Source: Chitinophagales bacterium (GTDB taxonomy: Bacteria > Bacteroidota > Bacteroidia > Chitinophagales > CAIOSU01). Taken from it: a stretch of 64,000 nt of DNA. Below the pieces are notes generated by a model. It had not been told where the DNA came from and did no database searches. It was given only the letters and a program-made list of their open reading frames with translations. Where the stretch lies: assembly GCA_040877935.1 (NCBI GenBank), contig JBBDNB010000021.1, positions 59,047 to 123,046 of the forward strand, read 5' to 3'. Each line of letters opens with the position of its first letter. Position 1 is the first letter of the stretch. This document shows, one piece after another, positions 43,955 through 53,100 of the stretch. The position numbers and the translations under genes are program-made.

Positions 43955-44600
43955 AAGCGATGATTGCAAAAAACAAAAATAAGGAAAGATTGAATCCTGC
44001 GGGTGCCAATACATTTCCAATAAGTGGAAAAACAAGATAAACAACAATGCAAAATGTATAAATCAAGGCCGGATTAAACCATGCTTTCCATTTCTCCAGT
44101 TGGGTTTCCCTTTTCCAAATCAGGAAAGAATATAAAAAAGAAAGCACAAAAAAACCAAGGGCCAAAAAAGCGCCCAATGGCTCAAATAGTAATTTAATAA
44201 AGTCAAATTGCTGAAACATGTAGTCCGATTGATCGGCAGGTAAATCCTGGGCTATGCGCAAGTACATGCCCGTGAAAGCACATGTGGCATGGTAGGCAAT
44301 GCCGGGAAACAAAGTTAAAATAATGGCAAAGAAAAAGAGCCAGCTTTTCCCTTCTATAGCGGGCTTGAGTTTTTGATACAAAACTGCCAAGCCAAATACC
44401 TGAAAGGGAATAAATAAAATGCCCAAATACGCCCCTATCAAAAGCCTATGCGGAGGTATGTCTGCCAGAAAAAGATAATCGCCCGCTTCGTAATTCCCAT
44501 CGGGATGATACAAGAGCAACACATCGCCTATGCCGCCCAAAAGCGCACCGAACATGGCGATGTAAAGTCCGTATTTACCGACTTGATTTTGAAAACCCAT
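43938..44600 (-). CDS. Multi-pass membrane protein, DUF6796-like
   Basis: A 220-residue protein with six or seven membrane helices. The first contains GKYGLYIAMFGALLGGIGDVLLLYH, with an Asp in the membrane; later comes GIAYHATCAFTGMY. The pattern recalls DUF6796, for which no function is known. The ATG at 44600 is preferred to an in-frame TTG five codons upstream. It overlaps the RimB-like gene by 17 bp, so both are probably expressed together. It is divergent from sua5. Confidence 0.7.
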   Translation of the reverse strand: MGFQNQVGKYGLYIAMFGALLGGIGDVLLLYHPDGNYEAGDYLFLADIPPHRLLIGAYLGILFIPFQVFGLAVLYQKLKPAIEGKSWLFFFAIILTLFPGIAYHATCAFTGMYLRIAQDLPADQSDYMFQQFDFIKLLFEPLGAFLALGFFVLSFLYSFLIWKRETQLEKWKAWFNPALIYTFCIVVYLVFPLIGNVLAPAGFNLSLFLFFAIIAYERKK

Positions 44601-44619
44601 TTTTGTGCCGTTCAAAGGT

Positions 44620-44627
44620 TATTTTTG
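44620..44627 (+). promoter_or_regulatory. Candidate -7 box for sua5
   Basis: TATTTTTG, 14 bp before the TTG start at 44642. An in-frame TAA at 44630-44632 rules out any start further upstream. Confidence 0.5.
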
Positions 44628-44641
44628 CATAAAATCCCGAA

Positions 44642-45598
44642 TTGAAGATAGGCAAAAACATTGCGGTAGCAAAGGCAGCATTGGAAGCTGGCGAATTGGT
44701 GGCCATTCCCACAGAAACGGTTTATGGTCTGGCAGCAAATGCGCTGGATTCAAAATCGGTGGTGAAAATATTCGAAGCCAAAAATCGTCCTTTTTTCAAT
44801 CCGCTGATCGTACACATTGGTTTGGCGGAAAATTTGGATGAGCTCACCAATTCAAAACCCGCCTACGTAGATAAATTGATCGAGGACTTTTGGCCAGGGC
44901 CTTTGACATTGGTTTTGCCCAAATCCAACAAAGTACCCGATATTGTAAGCGGTGGACTGGATACGGTAGCAGTACGAATGCCCAATCATGCAATGACACT
45001 TGAATTGTTACAATCCTTAAAATTCCCGTTGGCAGCACCAAGTGCCAATCCCTTTAAGTACATCAGCCCCACTACTGCCGAACATGTAGCGGCACAAATG
45101 GGCGATAAAGTCAGCTATATCCTCGATGGCGGTGCTTGCAAAGTAGGTGTGGAAAGTACCATTGTAAAATGCCTGGACGATAAAATCCTGCTTTTGCGCG
45201 AAGGAAAAATCCAAGCAGAAGAAATAGAGGCCTGTACCGGTATCAAAGCTGAAAAAGTAAAAACGGACAATGAAAAACCCGAAGCACCGGGAATGCTAGC
45301 TACACACTATGCGCCAAATAGTAAAATTTTGATCGGAAATATTGCTGATTTAATTGAAAAATACAGCGATAAAAAACTGGGCATTTTGTCTTATTCGGAA
45401 AAATATACTGCTGAAAATATTTTACATCAGGAGATTTTAAGCAGTAAAGAAAATTTATCTGAAGCGGCTGCAAATTTCTTTTCTGCACTGCGCAATCTGG
45501 ATGCTGCCCATGTGGATTTAATTCTTGCCGAATATTTGCCCGAGGAAGGAATTGGCAGGGCTGTGAACGATAGGTTGAGAAGGGCCTCTACCATCTAA
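44642..45598 (+). CDS. sua5: L-threonylcarbamoyladenylate synthase (Sua5 type)
   Basis: A 318-residue enzyme that makes threonylcarbamoyl-AMP from threonine, bicarbonate and ATP for the t6A modification at tRNA position 37. The YrdC domain (about 1-200) has GELVAIPTETVYGLAANAL, KNRPFFNPLIVHI and LAAPSANPF. The C-terminal Sua5 domain (about 215-318) begins PGMLATHYAPNSKILIG. The start is TTG at 44642: an in-frame stop lies 10 bp upstream and a -7 box 14 bp upstream. Its stop lies 6 bp from that of the convergent alr. Confidence 0.94.
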   Translation: MKIGKNIAVAKAALEAGELVAIPTETVYGLAANALDSKSVVKIFEAKNRPFFNPLIVHIGLAENLDELTNSKPAYVDKLIEDFWPGPLTLVLPKSNKVPDIVSGGLDTVAVRMPNHAMTLELLQSLKFPLAAPSANPFKYISPTTAEHVAAQMGDKVSYILDGGACKVGVESTIVKCLDDKILLLREGKIQAEEIEACTGIKAEKVKTDNEKPEAPGMLATHYAPNSKILIGNIADLIEKYSDKKLGILSYSEKYTAENILHQEILSSKENLSEAAANFFSALRNLDAAHVDLILAEYLPEEGIGRAVNDRLRRASTI

Positions 45599-45604
45599 CC
45601 AAAA

Positions 45605-46762
45605 TCACCTCACCGGCTTTCTCGGTATCGCTGCCGGTAGCCGTGCGATCATTTCATTGTTGATCAAATTGGCGGAACTTGAAAATGAACTGACCGTAAT
45701 GGTGTTGTTTTGCTGTTTGCCGATCAGGACCACTTCATCACCTATTACCACATTTTTAATATGGCTGACGTCCACCATAAAAAGGTTCATATTTACCAGT
45801 CCCACAATAGGGGATTTTTTGCCTTTTATCAGCACAAAACCTTTGTTGGACAAGTTGCGGGAATACCCATTGGTATAGCCCAAAGGCAGTACTGCAATTT
45901 GCATATCCTGGTATGCCTGAAAAGCAGTGCCATAGCCTACAAAATCGTCTTTTCGCACCTGCTTTATATCCATCACATTGGTTTTCCAGGTAATGACTCT
46001 GAAAAGCGGACTGTCTTTTTTCTTGCCATTTTTACTCAAATGATCATAATAGATTTCGGGACTGGGCCAAAAACCATATTGCGAAATTCCGATGCGCACC
46101 ATATCCAGTATGGTTTCAGGCCAGGCCAGCGCAGCAGCAGAACAAGCCAAATGGAAATATTTTGGCAAATATTTCCGCTTTTTAAAAAGTCTTTTAAAAT
46201 CGTTGAACACTTTAATTTGCCGATCGATCCTAAAGCGATTGGCAAAACTTTCGGCACCTCCAAGATGTGAACAAACTCCTATCAACTCGAAATGCTTGCT
46301 GTGTTTTTTTAGAAAAGTAATGGACTTGCCCACATCCTCCGGATTCATTCCGGTGCGATTGGTTCCTGTTTCAACTTCCAGGTGTATTTTGGCTTTTTTT
46401 CCGGTTTTTTTTGATTCTTGTAAAATCAAAGCAAGGCGATTGTAATCAAAAACATAAAACTCAATGCCGTTTTCCAATGTCCAGTCAATGTCCTCATCGT
46501 GCAAAATACCCATGATGATGATATCGGACTTTTCGTTTTTAACCTCCAGGACTTCTTCCGCTTCAAATGAGGAAGAAGTGGCAAAATAATCGATGCCACA
46601 TTTTTCAGCCATGGGCACAAATTCATGTGTGCCGTGGCCATAAGCATTGGCTTTTACCACAGAACAAATTCGTGGTTTCTGACCGATCTTTTTGTGAATA
46701 AAATTGATGTTTTTTTTCAGTGCAGATTGACTCAGCTCTATTCGGGATGAGTGTCGTACCAT
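45605..46762 (-). CDS. alr: Alanine racemase
   Basis: A 385-residue PLP enzyme converting L-alanine to D-alanine. The PLP lysine is Lys37 in SVVKANAYGHG. The barrel domain includes HLEVETGTNRTGM, and the catalytic tyrosine lies in FVGYGTAFQA in the C-terminal domain. VGLVNMNLFMVDV replaces the usual V-G-R-V-x-M-D block, keeping the M-V-D-V end but altering its start. It is free-standing, not the MurF fusion known in Bacteroidota. It begins 10 bp after the papain-like gene and is the last of the ATP-grasp operon. Confidence 0.92.
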   Translation of the reverse strand: MVRHSSRIELSQSALKKNINFIHKKIGQKPRICSVVKANAYGHGTHEFVPMAEKCGIDYFATSSSFEAEEVLEVKNEKSDIIIMGILHDEDIDWTLENGIEFYVFDYNRLALILQESKKTGKKAKIHLEVETGTNRTGMNPEDVGKSITFLKKHSKHFELIGVCSHLGGAESFANRFRIDRQIKVFNDFKRLFKKRKYLPKYFHLACSAAALAWPETILDMVRIGISQYGFWPSPEIYYDHLSKNGKKKDSPLFRVITWKTNVMDIKQVRKDDFVGYGTAFQAYQDMQIAVLPLGYTNGYSRNLSNKGFVLIKGKKSPIVGLVNMNLFMVDVSHIKNVVIGDEVVLIGKQQNNTITVSSFSSSANLINNEMIARLPAAIPRKPVR

Positions 46763-46772
46763 TTTTTTTGTT

Positions 46773-48743
46773 TTAAGTCCAGATATATTTTTTACCCCAG
46801 CTTTCTTCTGCCAGTTTTTTAACTTTTTCCAGCAATTTTTTGGGTACTTTTTTCATGCGTTCTTCAATTCCCGTGGGAATATAATGATAGGCATATACCC
46901 TGGATGCAAATTCCTCAAAAGGCAAAGAAGATTCTCCCGCTTCTTCGCCTTTTCCATGCACCGAAGGGATAATTTCCTGTCCCCAGTCTTGCCGACCCTC
47001 ATTATTGGGATTCAGGAAATAAATGCGTACCACACCCTCTTCATCTTTAGCTACACGCAAAAGCGAAACGGCATGAAAACCCAGCATTTCTGCTTTCGAT
47101 GAAGTAATGAAAAGCCCGATTGGAATAGGATAGGCAACCTTTCTGTTTTCATTATAATCGGGGTGAAAAGCTGCAAAAAAGCATGCTGTGAAGTTGTCGT
47201 ATTGATGAATTGACAGCATAATGTAGCTGTAGGCTGATGAAAAACCGGTAGGGATCCAGTGTCCATAAAATGCAGGATTCACCCATTTATGTGGATCATC
47301 TGTGCGCATAGATGCGCGCTTCATCATTTCATTGTAGATTTTATCGAGATGCGGAACCAGTACTACGGAGAGCGGATCCATTTTATAGTCAAACTCCTGG
47401 GTTAATCCATCTAAAATGTCTTTTGAAGCAATTATATCACCTTCAAAGCGCATTTCAAGATTATTGGATGCCGCTACTGAAATGATCATATTGATCAGTT
47501 TTGCAGGGGCATGGTCGCTCCACAAACTTATACCTCGTGCAGACTGACAGGTGGGATTCATGCCCTGTCCGACACCAAGCGGTTGTCCCAGTGTGTTTAG
47601 AGTGCCTCCGATCAATAATTTCAATGCATCGGCATTTGTAGCTTTTGTAGCTGCAGTTTTCACAAGCCTTTTGGAAATAGTGGGGTGCAACTTCATTTGG
47701 CACAGATGCTCCAGGGCATTTTTAACTGCCGGTCTGGATAAAAGTGAGCGGTTGAGCATAGAAGACAGGCCGTAAACTGCCTGGCTGTAATAGTGCTCAA
47801 AATGCTCATTAATAAGCTGATAGACAAAGGTTCGGTGTGCATCGATTTCTGCTTTGCCAATTTTATTGAGTGCAAGCGAAAGGTTTAGAAATTTTTTGTG
47901 ATCCCCTTTTATCAGAAACTTAATCAATTCAACATGATGTTCCGATACCAGACCTTTTGAATCCAGGCTTTTGCCAAAAGTTTCTGCTTCTTCGCCCAAA
48001 TCTTCTTCGCTTAAATTTTCGAGAAAGCTTTTGTACTCACTTGCATTTCGCTCAAAAGCTGCTTCTGTTGGTCCTTTCACTGCATACAGGTAGCTAAGCA
48101 GCGCTCTGTTTTTGGTGTCACTTTCATCGAGCTTTACACTGTCGCTGAGCAGGCGTATAATATCGCGGATATGCCCTGTGAAAACGGGTCTTTGTGCTGT
48201 GAGCAATTTCAGCTCTTCCGCCAATTGTTTTTTTATACCTTCAACAGAGAGTCGTTCCAGAATAAAGCGAAATACCAATTGGATTTTACCCAATTCTTCG
48301 GGTGTAATTCTGATACGCTGGTCTTCATTCAGCTGGCCATAGATCAAATCGAGATTATCAACGATCACTGTTTCAAGAAAAAACTCTGCTTCTTCAGATG
48401 AAATTCCTGAGTCAGAAAAAACACCTTTGCTAATAGCCAGAATTTTCAATTCACTCAATAATTCATAATCAGTAAGCGGGGCTCCGGCTTTTAAAGTGCC
48501 TGCTACCAGTTTGGGAACGAGCTGATCTGTCTTTTCCCAAGCTGTATCGGCAAAAACTCCGGCAGCTACAATGCGGTCTATTTGTTCGTAGATATACGCG
48601 ACACCTTTTTCTGAGCGCATCAGCCTGTCGGCTTGGCTCAGCAATTTCAGCGCCTTATCTTTTTTGGTAAGCGAACTGGCTTCCTCTAGGGCTTTCAAGT
48701 GTTTGTCAAGCAACTTTTGCCCTTTCTCTAATACTTCATTCAT
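46773..48743 (-). CDS. Large protein with C-terminal papain-like (C1-type) domain, function unknown
   Basis: A 656-residue protein with no family I recognise. Residues 1-375 are helical and charged, like a repeat scaffold. The C-terminal part shows a papain-like set of catalytic positions: Q-G-M-N-P-T-C (Gln393 and Cys399, six residues apart as Gln19 and Cys25 in papain), then FHAVSLLRV (His557), then YFLNPNNEGRQDWG (Asn578 or 580). Papain itself reads H-A-V, then N-S-W-G. No signal peptide is seen, so it is probably cytoplasmic. ATG at 48743 is preferred to GTG at 48755. It lies between an ATP-grasp ligase (32 bp) and alr (10 bp). It may be a protease, transpeptidase or amide hydrolase. Confidence 0.75.
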   Translation of the reverse strand: MNEVLEKGQKLLDKHLKALEEASSLTKKDKALKLLSQADRLMRSEKGVAYIYEQIDRIVAAGVFADTAWEKTDQLVPKLVAGTLKAGAPLTDYELLSELKILAISKGVFSDSGISSEEAEFFLETVIVDNLDLIYGQLNEDQRIRITPEELGKIQLVFRFILERLSVEGIKKQLAEELKLLTAQRPVFTGHIRDIIRLLSDSVKLDESDTKNRALLSYLYAVKGPTEAAFERNASEYKSFLENLSEEDLGEEAETFGKSLDSKGLVSEHHVELIKFLIKGDHKKFLNLSLALNKIGKAEIDAHRTFVYQLINEHFEHYYSQAVYGLSSMLNRSLLSRPAVKNALEHLCQMKLHPTISKRLVKTAATKATNADALKLLIGGTLNTLGQPLGVGQGMNPTCQSARGISLWSDHAPAKLINMIISVAASNNLEMRFEGDIIASKDILDGLTQEFDYKMDPLSVVLVPHLDKIYNEMMKRASMRTDDPHKWVNPAFYGHWIPTGFSSAYSYIMLSIHQYDNFTACFFAAFHPDYNENRKVAYPIPIGLFITSSKAEMLGFHAVSLLRVAKDEEGVVRIYFLNPNNEGRQDWGQEIIPSVHGKGEEAGESSLPFEEFASRVYAYHYIPTGIEERMKKVPKKLLEKVKKLAEESWGKKYIWT

Positions 48744-48775
48744 AAATACTTTCACTTCTTTTTATTCTGGCAATA

Positions 48776-49996
48776 CTACACATAAAACGGAACGTCCTGG
48801 TAATGTTCAAGTAGTGTTTTGATTTTTTCTGGGTTTTTACCTCTAAAATTTATAGTTCCAAAATGGTTTCCAAATCCTTCCCGATCACTAACTTTTTGTG
48901 AAGCATAAGGAGGCTGAAGGTTGTGGTCTTCAAAATAGGATTCTTCCAATAGTTCTTCAGGAATTTCAAGTTTTGAAATGTTTCCCCTTTTTGGAAATAC
49001 CATTACATTTCCCACATAATCATCTATTTCAAAATCTTTAGGAGGAAATATTGCTGCTAATTCTTGCTCAGTAGCATTGGGATCATGACATAATACAAAG
49101 GCAGCCAGTGCATCAAAATTATAGGCTTTGGAAGCCAGTTCGAGAATATGCCCTCCGGGAATTCTACAGGCCACTTCTCCAAAGAACAATTCGTCTTTTT
49201 CATTGAGAAACCACTCTGGGTGGATCATTCCGTATTCTATTCCAAATGCTTTGATCAGTCGGTTTATGGCATCTTCTATCAAAGGTCTTTTGGCTTGTAA
49301 TTCGGGACCGGCAGGAATAAAATTAGAATAGCCCAATTTTACATATTCCGTGATGTTCAAGAAGCGCAATTCACCGCCATGAATAAATGCTTCACAGGAA
49401 AATTCCTTACCCGCCAGATGGCTTTCAATCAGGCAAGGATAATCTTCAGGTTTAACTTTTTCCTCAACATCAGCATGGGTTTTAATAAAGCGGTGCCCAA
49501 CTGTACCGGCAGCACTAAATGGTTTCATGTGCGCCCATGCATCTTCCTCATTGGGCAATTGAAGCTGTGCTACATTCAGGCGATCAATAAAGCGGTGTAC
49601 ATCTTCATTGTTGTAAACGATTTCAAAATAACCTACGCGCAGACCTTCTATCAGGGCTTTTCTTTTCATCATAGCTTTGTCGCGAAACAACATTGCGCGG
49701 TTTAAAACACGAGGATCGTCCCGGTAGATTGAATTTAAAGCTCCAGCCCATTCTACAGTTTCTTCAAACAGCGGAACAGCCACATCAACACCAAAAGCTT
49801 TTAGCTTTTCTTCTAAGTCTCTTGCATTTGAACGATCGCTCCATTCATCAAGCTGATAGGGTAGAAAGGGAATATCGTGTTCCTTCGCATAGGATTCAAA
49901 ATCCGGAAAGGATACAACTACATAGGGTTTGTTTAATTTTTGAACGCTTTCAATCACAGGGAGGCTCCATCCCATTAATGCAAAACAATTAGCCAT
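48776..49996 (-). CDS. ATP-grasp ligase of the L-amino-acid ligase/carboxylate-amine type
   Basis: A 406-residue enzyme that would join a carboxylate to an amine through an acyl-phosphate. Landmarks are RDKAMMKRKAL (104-114), the phosphate loop MKPFSAAGTVG (157-167), CLIESHLAGKEFSCEAFIHGG (188-208) and the metal site EVACRIPGGHI (274-284), with the R-x-x-G-G found in dipeptide ligases such as BacD. An N-terminal pre-ATP-grasp domain and a C-terminal tail (HFGTINFRGKNPEKI) complete it. It is not D-Ala-D-Ala ligase-like. It is the first gene of an operon with a papain-like protein and alr, so a peptide containing D-alanine or its precursor is possible, but no substrate is established. Confidence 0.85.
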   Translation of the reverse strand: MANCFALMGWSLPVIESVQKLNKPYVVVSFPDFESYAKEHDIPFLPYQLDEWSDRSNARDLEEKLKAFGVDVAVPLFEETVEWAGALNSIYRDDPRVLNRAMLFRDKAMMKRKALIEGLRVGYFEIVYNNEDVHRFIDRLNVAQLQLPNEEDAWAHMKPFSAAGTVGHRFIKTHADVEEKVKPEDYPCLIESHLAGKEFSCEAFIHGGELRFLNITEYVKLGYSNFIPAGPELQAKRPLIEDAINRLIKAFGIEYGMIHPEWFLNEKDELFFGEVACRIPGGHILELASKAYNFDALAAFVLCHDPNATEQELAAIFPPKDFEIDDYVGNVMVFPKRGNISKLEIPEELLEESYFEDHNLQPPYASQKVSDREGFGNHFGTINFRGKNPEKIKTLLEHYQDVPFYV

Positions 49997-50157
49997 TGGT
50001 TTATAAAATTTTGGTTAGGCCTATAATGTAGCAAAAAGAATTTAAAAAACAAGACTGAGGAAGTAATTTATCAGTTTTGAACAGGTCTAATATGCATAAA
50101 TACTGTTAAATCGGGCTTATGCTATTGTTTTTTAGCAGCGTATTATATTAAATACAT

Positions 50158-53100
50158 TTATCTTATCAATGTAAAACTGCCTCTGTGAGATTTTTTATAG
50201 CCATTGAGGTATTCAATAACAACGTGATAAACAAATACATCCGGATTTAATAATTCACCACGATATAAGCCATTCCATCCATTTTCGATATCATGGGTTT
50301 CGAAAAGCAACTCCCCCCATCTGTTGAAGATGTTTAACTCAATATTTTTAACCCCCCGGGCGTATACCTTAAAAGTATCATTGTTGCCATCTCCATTAGG
50401 AGTAAAAGCTGTTGGCGCAAAAAAGATATAATCAAATTTGACAAAAACCTCTGCTTTGGCTATTCCCTTGCAGCCCTGTGTGTCGGTGGCTTCTACTGTA
50501 TATAGAATGTATTCCAGGGGATCGGCAACAGGATCCTGGCAGTCGCTGCAGGTCAATCTCTCTGGATTAAGCCATTCGTAATTAAGATGGGGGTCGTAAT
50601 TGCCTGAAACGTAAAGCTCCACCTCAGTTCCAAAAATAATTTCAGTGCTGTCGGGTTCTACCTGTAGAATTACAGGGTGATCGGGCTGATCAACATAAAG
50701 GCTGCTGTCCGTAGCGCAGGAATATTTATCTGATATGGTAAAACTATAGGTGCCAGAATACAATTCTTCCCGGACAAAGATATTTTCCCCATCGGTCCAA
50801 TTAATTTCATATGGGAAAGTGCCTCCTTTTGGAATAATAATAATCTCACCATCATTTTCCCCAAAACAGGCAGGCTCTATATAGTGACTAAACTTAGGTA
50901 AAGGATAAATTTCTATATCGGCTTCACTGGAGTCCACACAACCAAAACTGCTTTGGGCTCTAAGTTTAATATTGTAAAGCCCTGAATCAGGGAACAGATA
51001 TGAATAATCGGTTTGAGAAGAAAAATGCATTCCCGAATTGTCCCATTCATAAGAAATGATTTGCCCGTCTTCTACAGCGCTTTCACTGATAAAGAAGGCA
51101 GAATCTTCAAGGCAAACATTATTAAAAGTAAAATTTACATCGGGCAGACTATAAACTACTGCGTCTTTGCTAATGGTATCCCGACATCCCTGATCGCTCT
51201 CAATTTGCAATGTCACGGGGTAGGTGCCATGTTCTGTGAAATTGTGATTGGGGTCGCTTTGGCTTGAAGCATTGCCCTCAGAAAAATCCCATTCATTGGC
51301 AATAATACTGCCGCTGCTGATTGATGAAAGGTTATTGAATATGGAAGTATCTCCAAAACAAACCGGGTCAACTTCAAAATCGGCTACAGGCAATGGGAAT
51401 ATTACGATTTCTTCAGTAGCTGTATCGGTGCACAAATGATTGCTGCTGACAACAAGATTTACAGAATAGGTGTCGGGTGCTGCATAAAAATGATCGGGTG
51501 AGCTTGATATTGAAGTGGAGTTATCTCCAAATTCCCAATACCAGTCAAGGATACTACCGCTTTGAATTTGGGAGCTGTCGCTGAATTGTGTTGTATCATT
51601 AAAACAGTGATCGTCAAAACCAAAAGCAGCCTCGGGCAAATGAAATACTTCCACCGCTTTAACTGTAGTATCAGCACAGCCGCTGTCAGATACGGTAATT
51701 AGCTCCACATCGTATATGTCCGGTGAAAGATAAGCATAGCTGAAATCACAGTCATTTGAAGAATTGCCGTCACCCAAATTGTAAGTACAGTTGGCCAAAG
51801 TGCCAATATCAATGCTTGAGAGGCTGTTAAAAACAGTGCTGTCGTTCAAACAAACATCACTTGCATTGAAATCAGCATCAGGACGAGCAAAAACTTCTAC
51901 CTGCTGGAGTATGGTGTCAGCACAAAGAAAAGAATTGTTTACAATCAATTGCACATTATAAATCCCTGCACTATCGTATAAATGCTGCTGTTGTTGCCCG
52001 GTAAGTGTATCACCATCTCCAAAGCTCCATTGCCAGTAATCCAGTGTTCCGTCATTGCTGCTTGAGGTATCTGTAAAAATGCTTTCAAGGCCAAAACAAA
52101 CAGGATCGGCATAAAATCCTGCATCGGGCAATTCATAAATCCTAAGCTGGCCAAAAGCCGTATCAGTGCAGGCACTGTCGGTCCATACAACAAGTTGTAT
52201 ATCGAAATATCCGGCACTGTCATAACTGTAAACCGGATTTTGATCAGTTGAAATTGTATTGTCCCCCAAATCCCACTGCCAGGCAATTATACTGCCTGAA
52301 TCTACACGGCTGGAATCCAGAAACACCAAATCTTCATTTCGGCAGGCACTGTCCAGTTGCATAGCGGCAATTGGTAGCGGGTTGTAGTCCAATGTTTTTT
52401 CTATACTGTCTTTACAACCAATTCCACTTTCTATCACAAGTTTTATGGGATAAACTCCATTTGAATCAAACGTAAAAGTTGGATTCTGAACCGTATCTGT
52501 ATTGTTGTTTCCAAAATCCCAATACCAATTTGATATTGTGTCATTTCCCAAAATTGACAGGTCTGTAAATGATGTTACCTCACCGGGGCAGACCGGAGCC
52601 TGGTAAAAGTCTGTTGCTGTATTCACAACACTTATATGAACGGTGTCCGGCATTCCCGGGCATAAGCTGTCAATGGCATAAACCCAATACAGGGTATCGT
52701 TTTCCGGATTTACAAAAATATTATCCGTAGTGTCTCCCGTACTCCATTCGTATGTTTCGCCTCCACTGACATTGATATTAATACCAGCTCCATAACAGAA
52801 ACTGTCCTGTTCTACTATATGAACCCTTGGGCCTGTGACTTCCATTACTTGTGTCACTGTATCTTTAGAACACATATTCAGTCGTTCTACTATGAGTTTG
52901 ACTTCATAAATACCGTAATCATCATATACATGCGAAATAGTGTCCTCTGTATAATAGGTGTTTAGACTATCCCCCATAAACCATTCCCAGGAAATAATTG
53001 AGCTGTCGCCTTCCCCAATAAAATTAATGGTATCTCCCGGGCAAATAAATACTATACTATCCTGCTCAGTGTATTCCCCCACCTGATACCTGATCAACGC

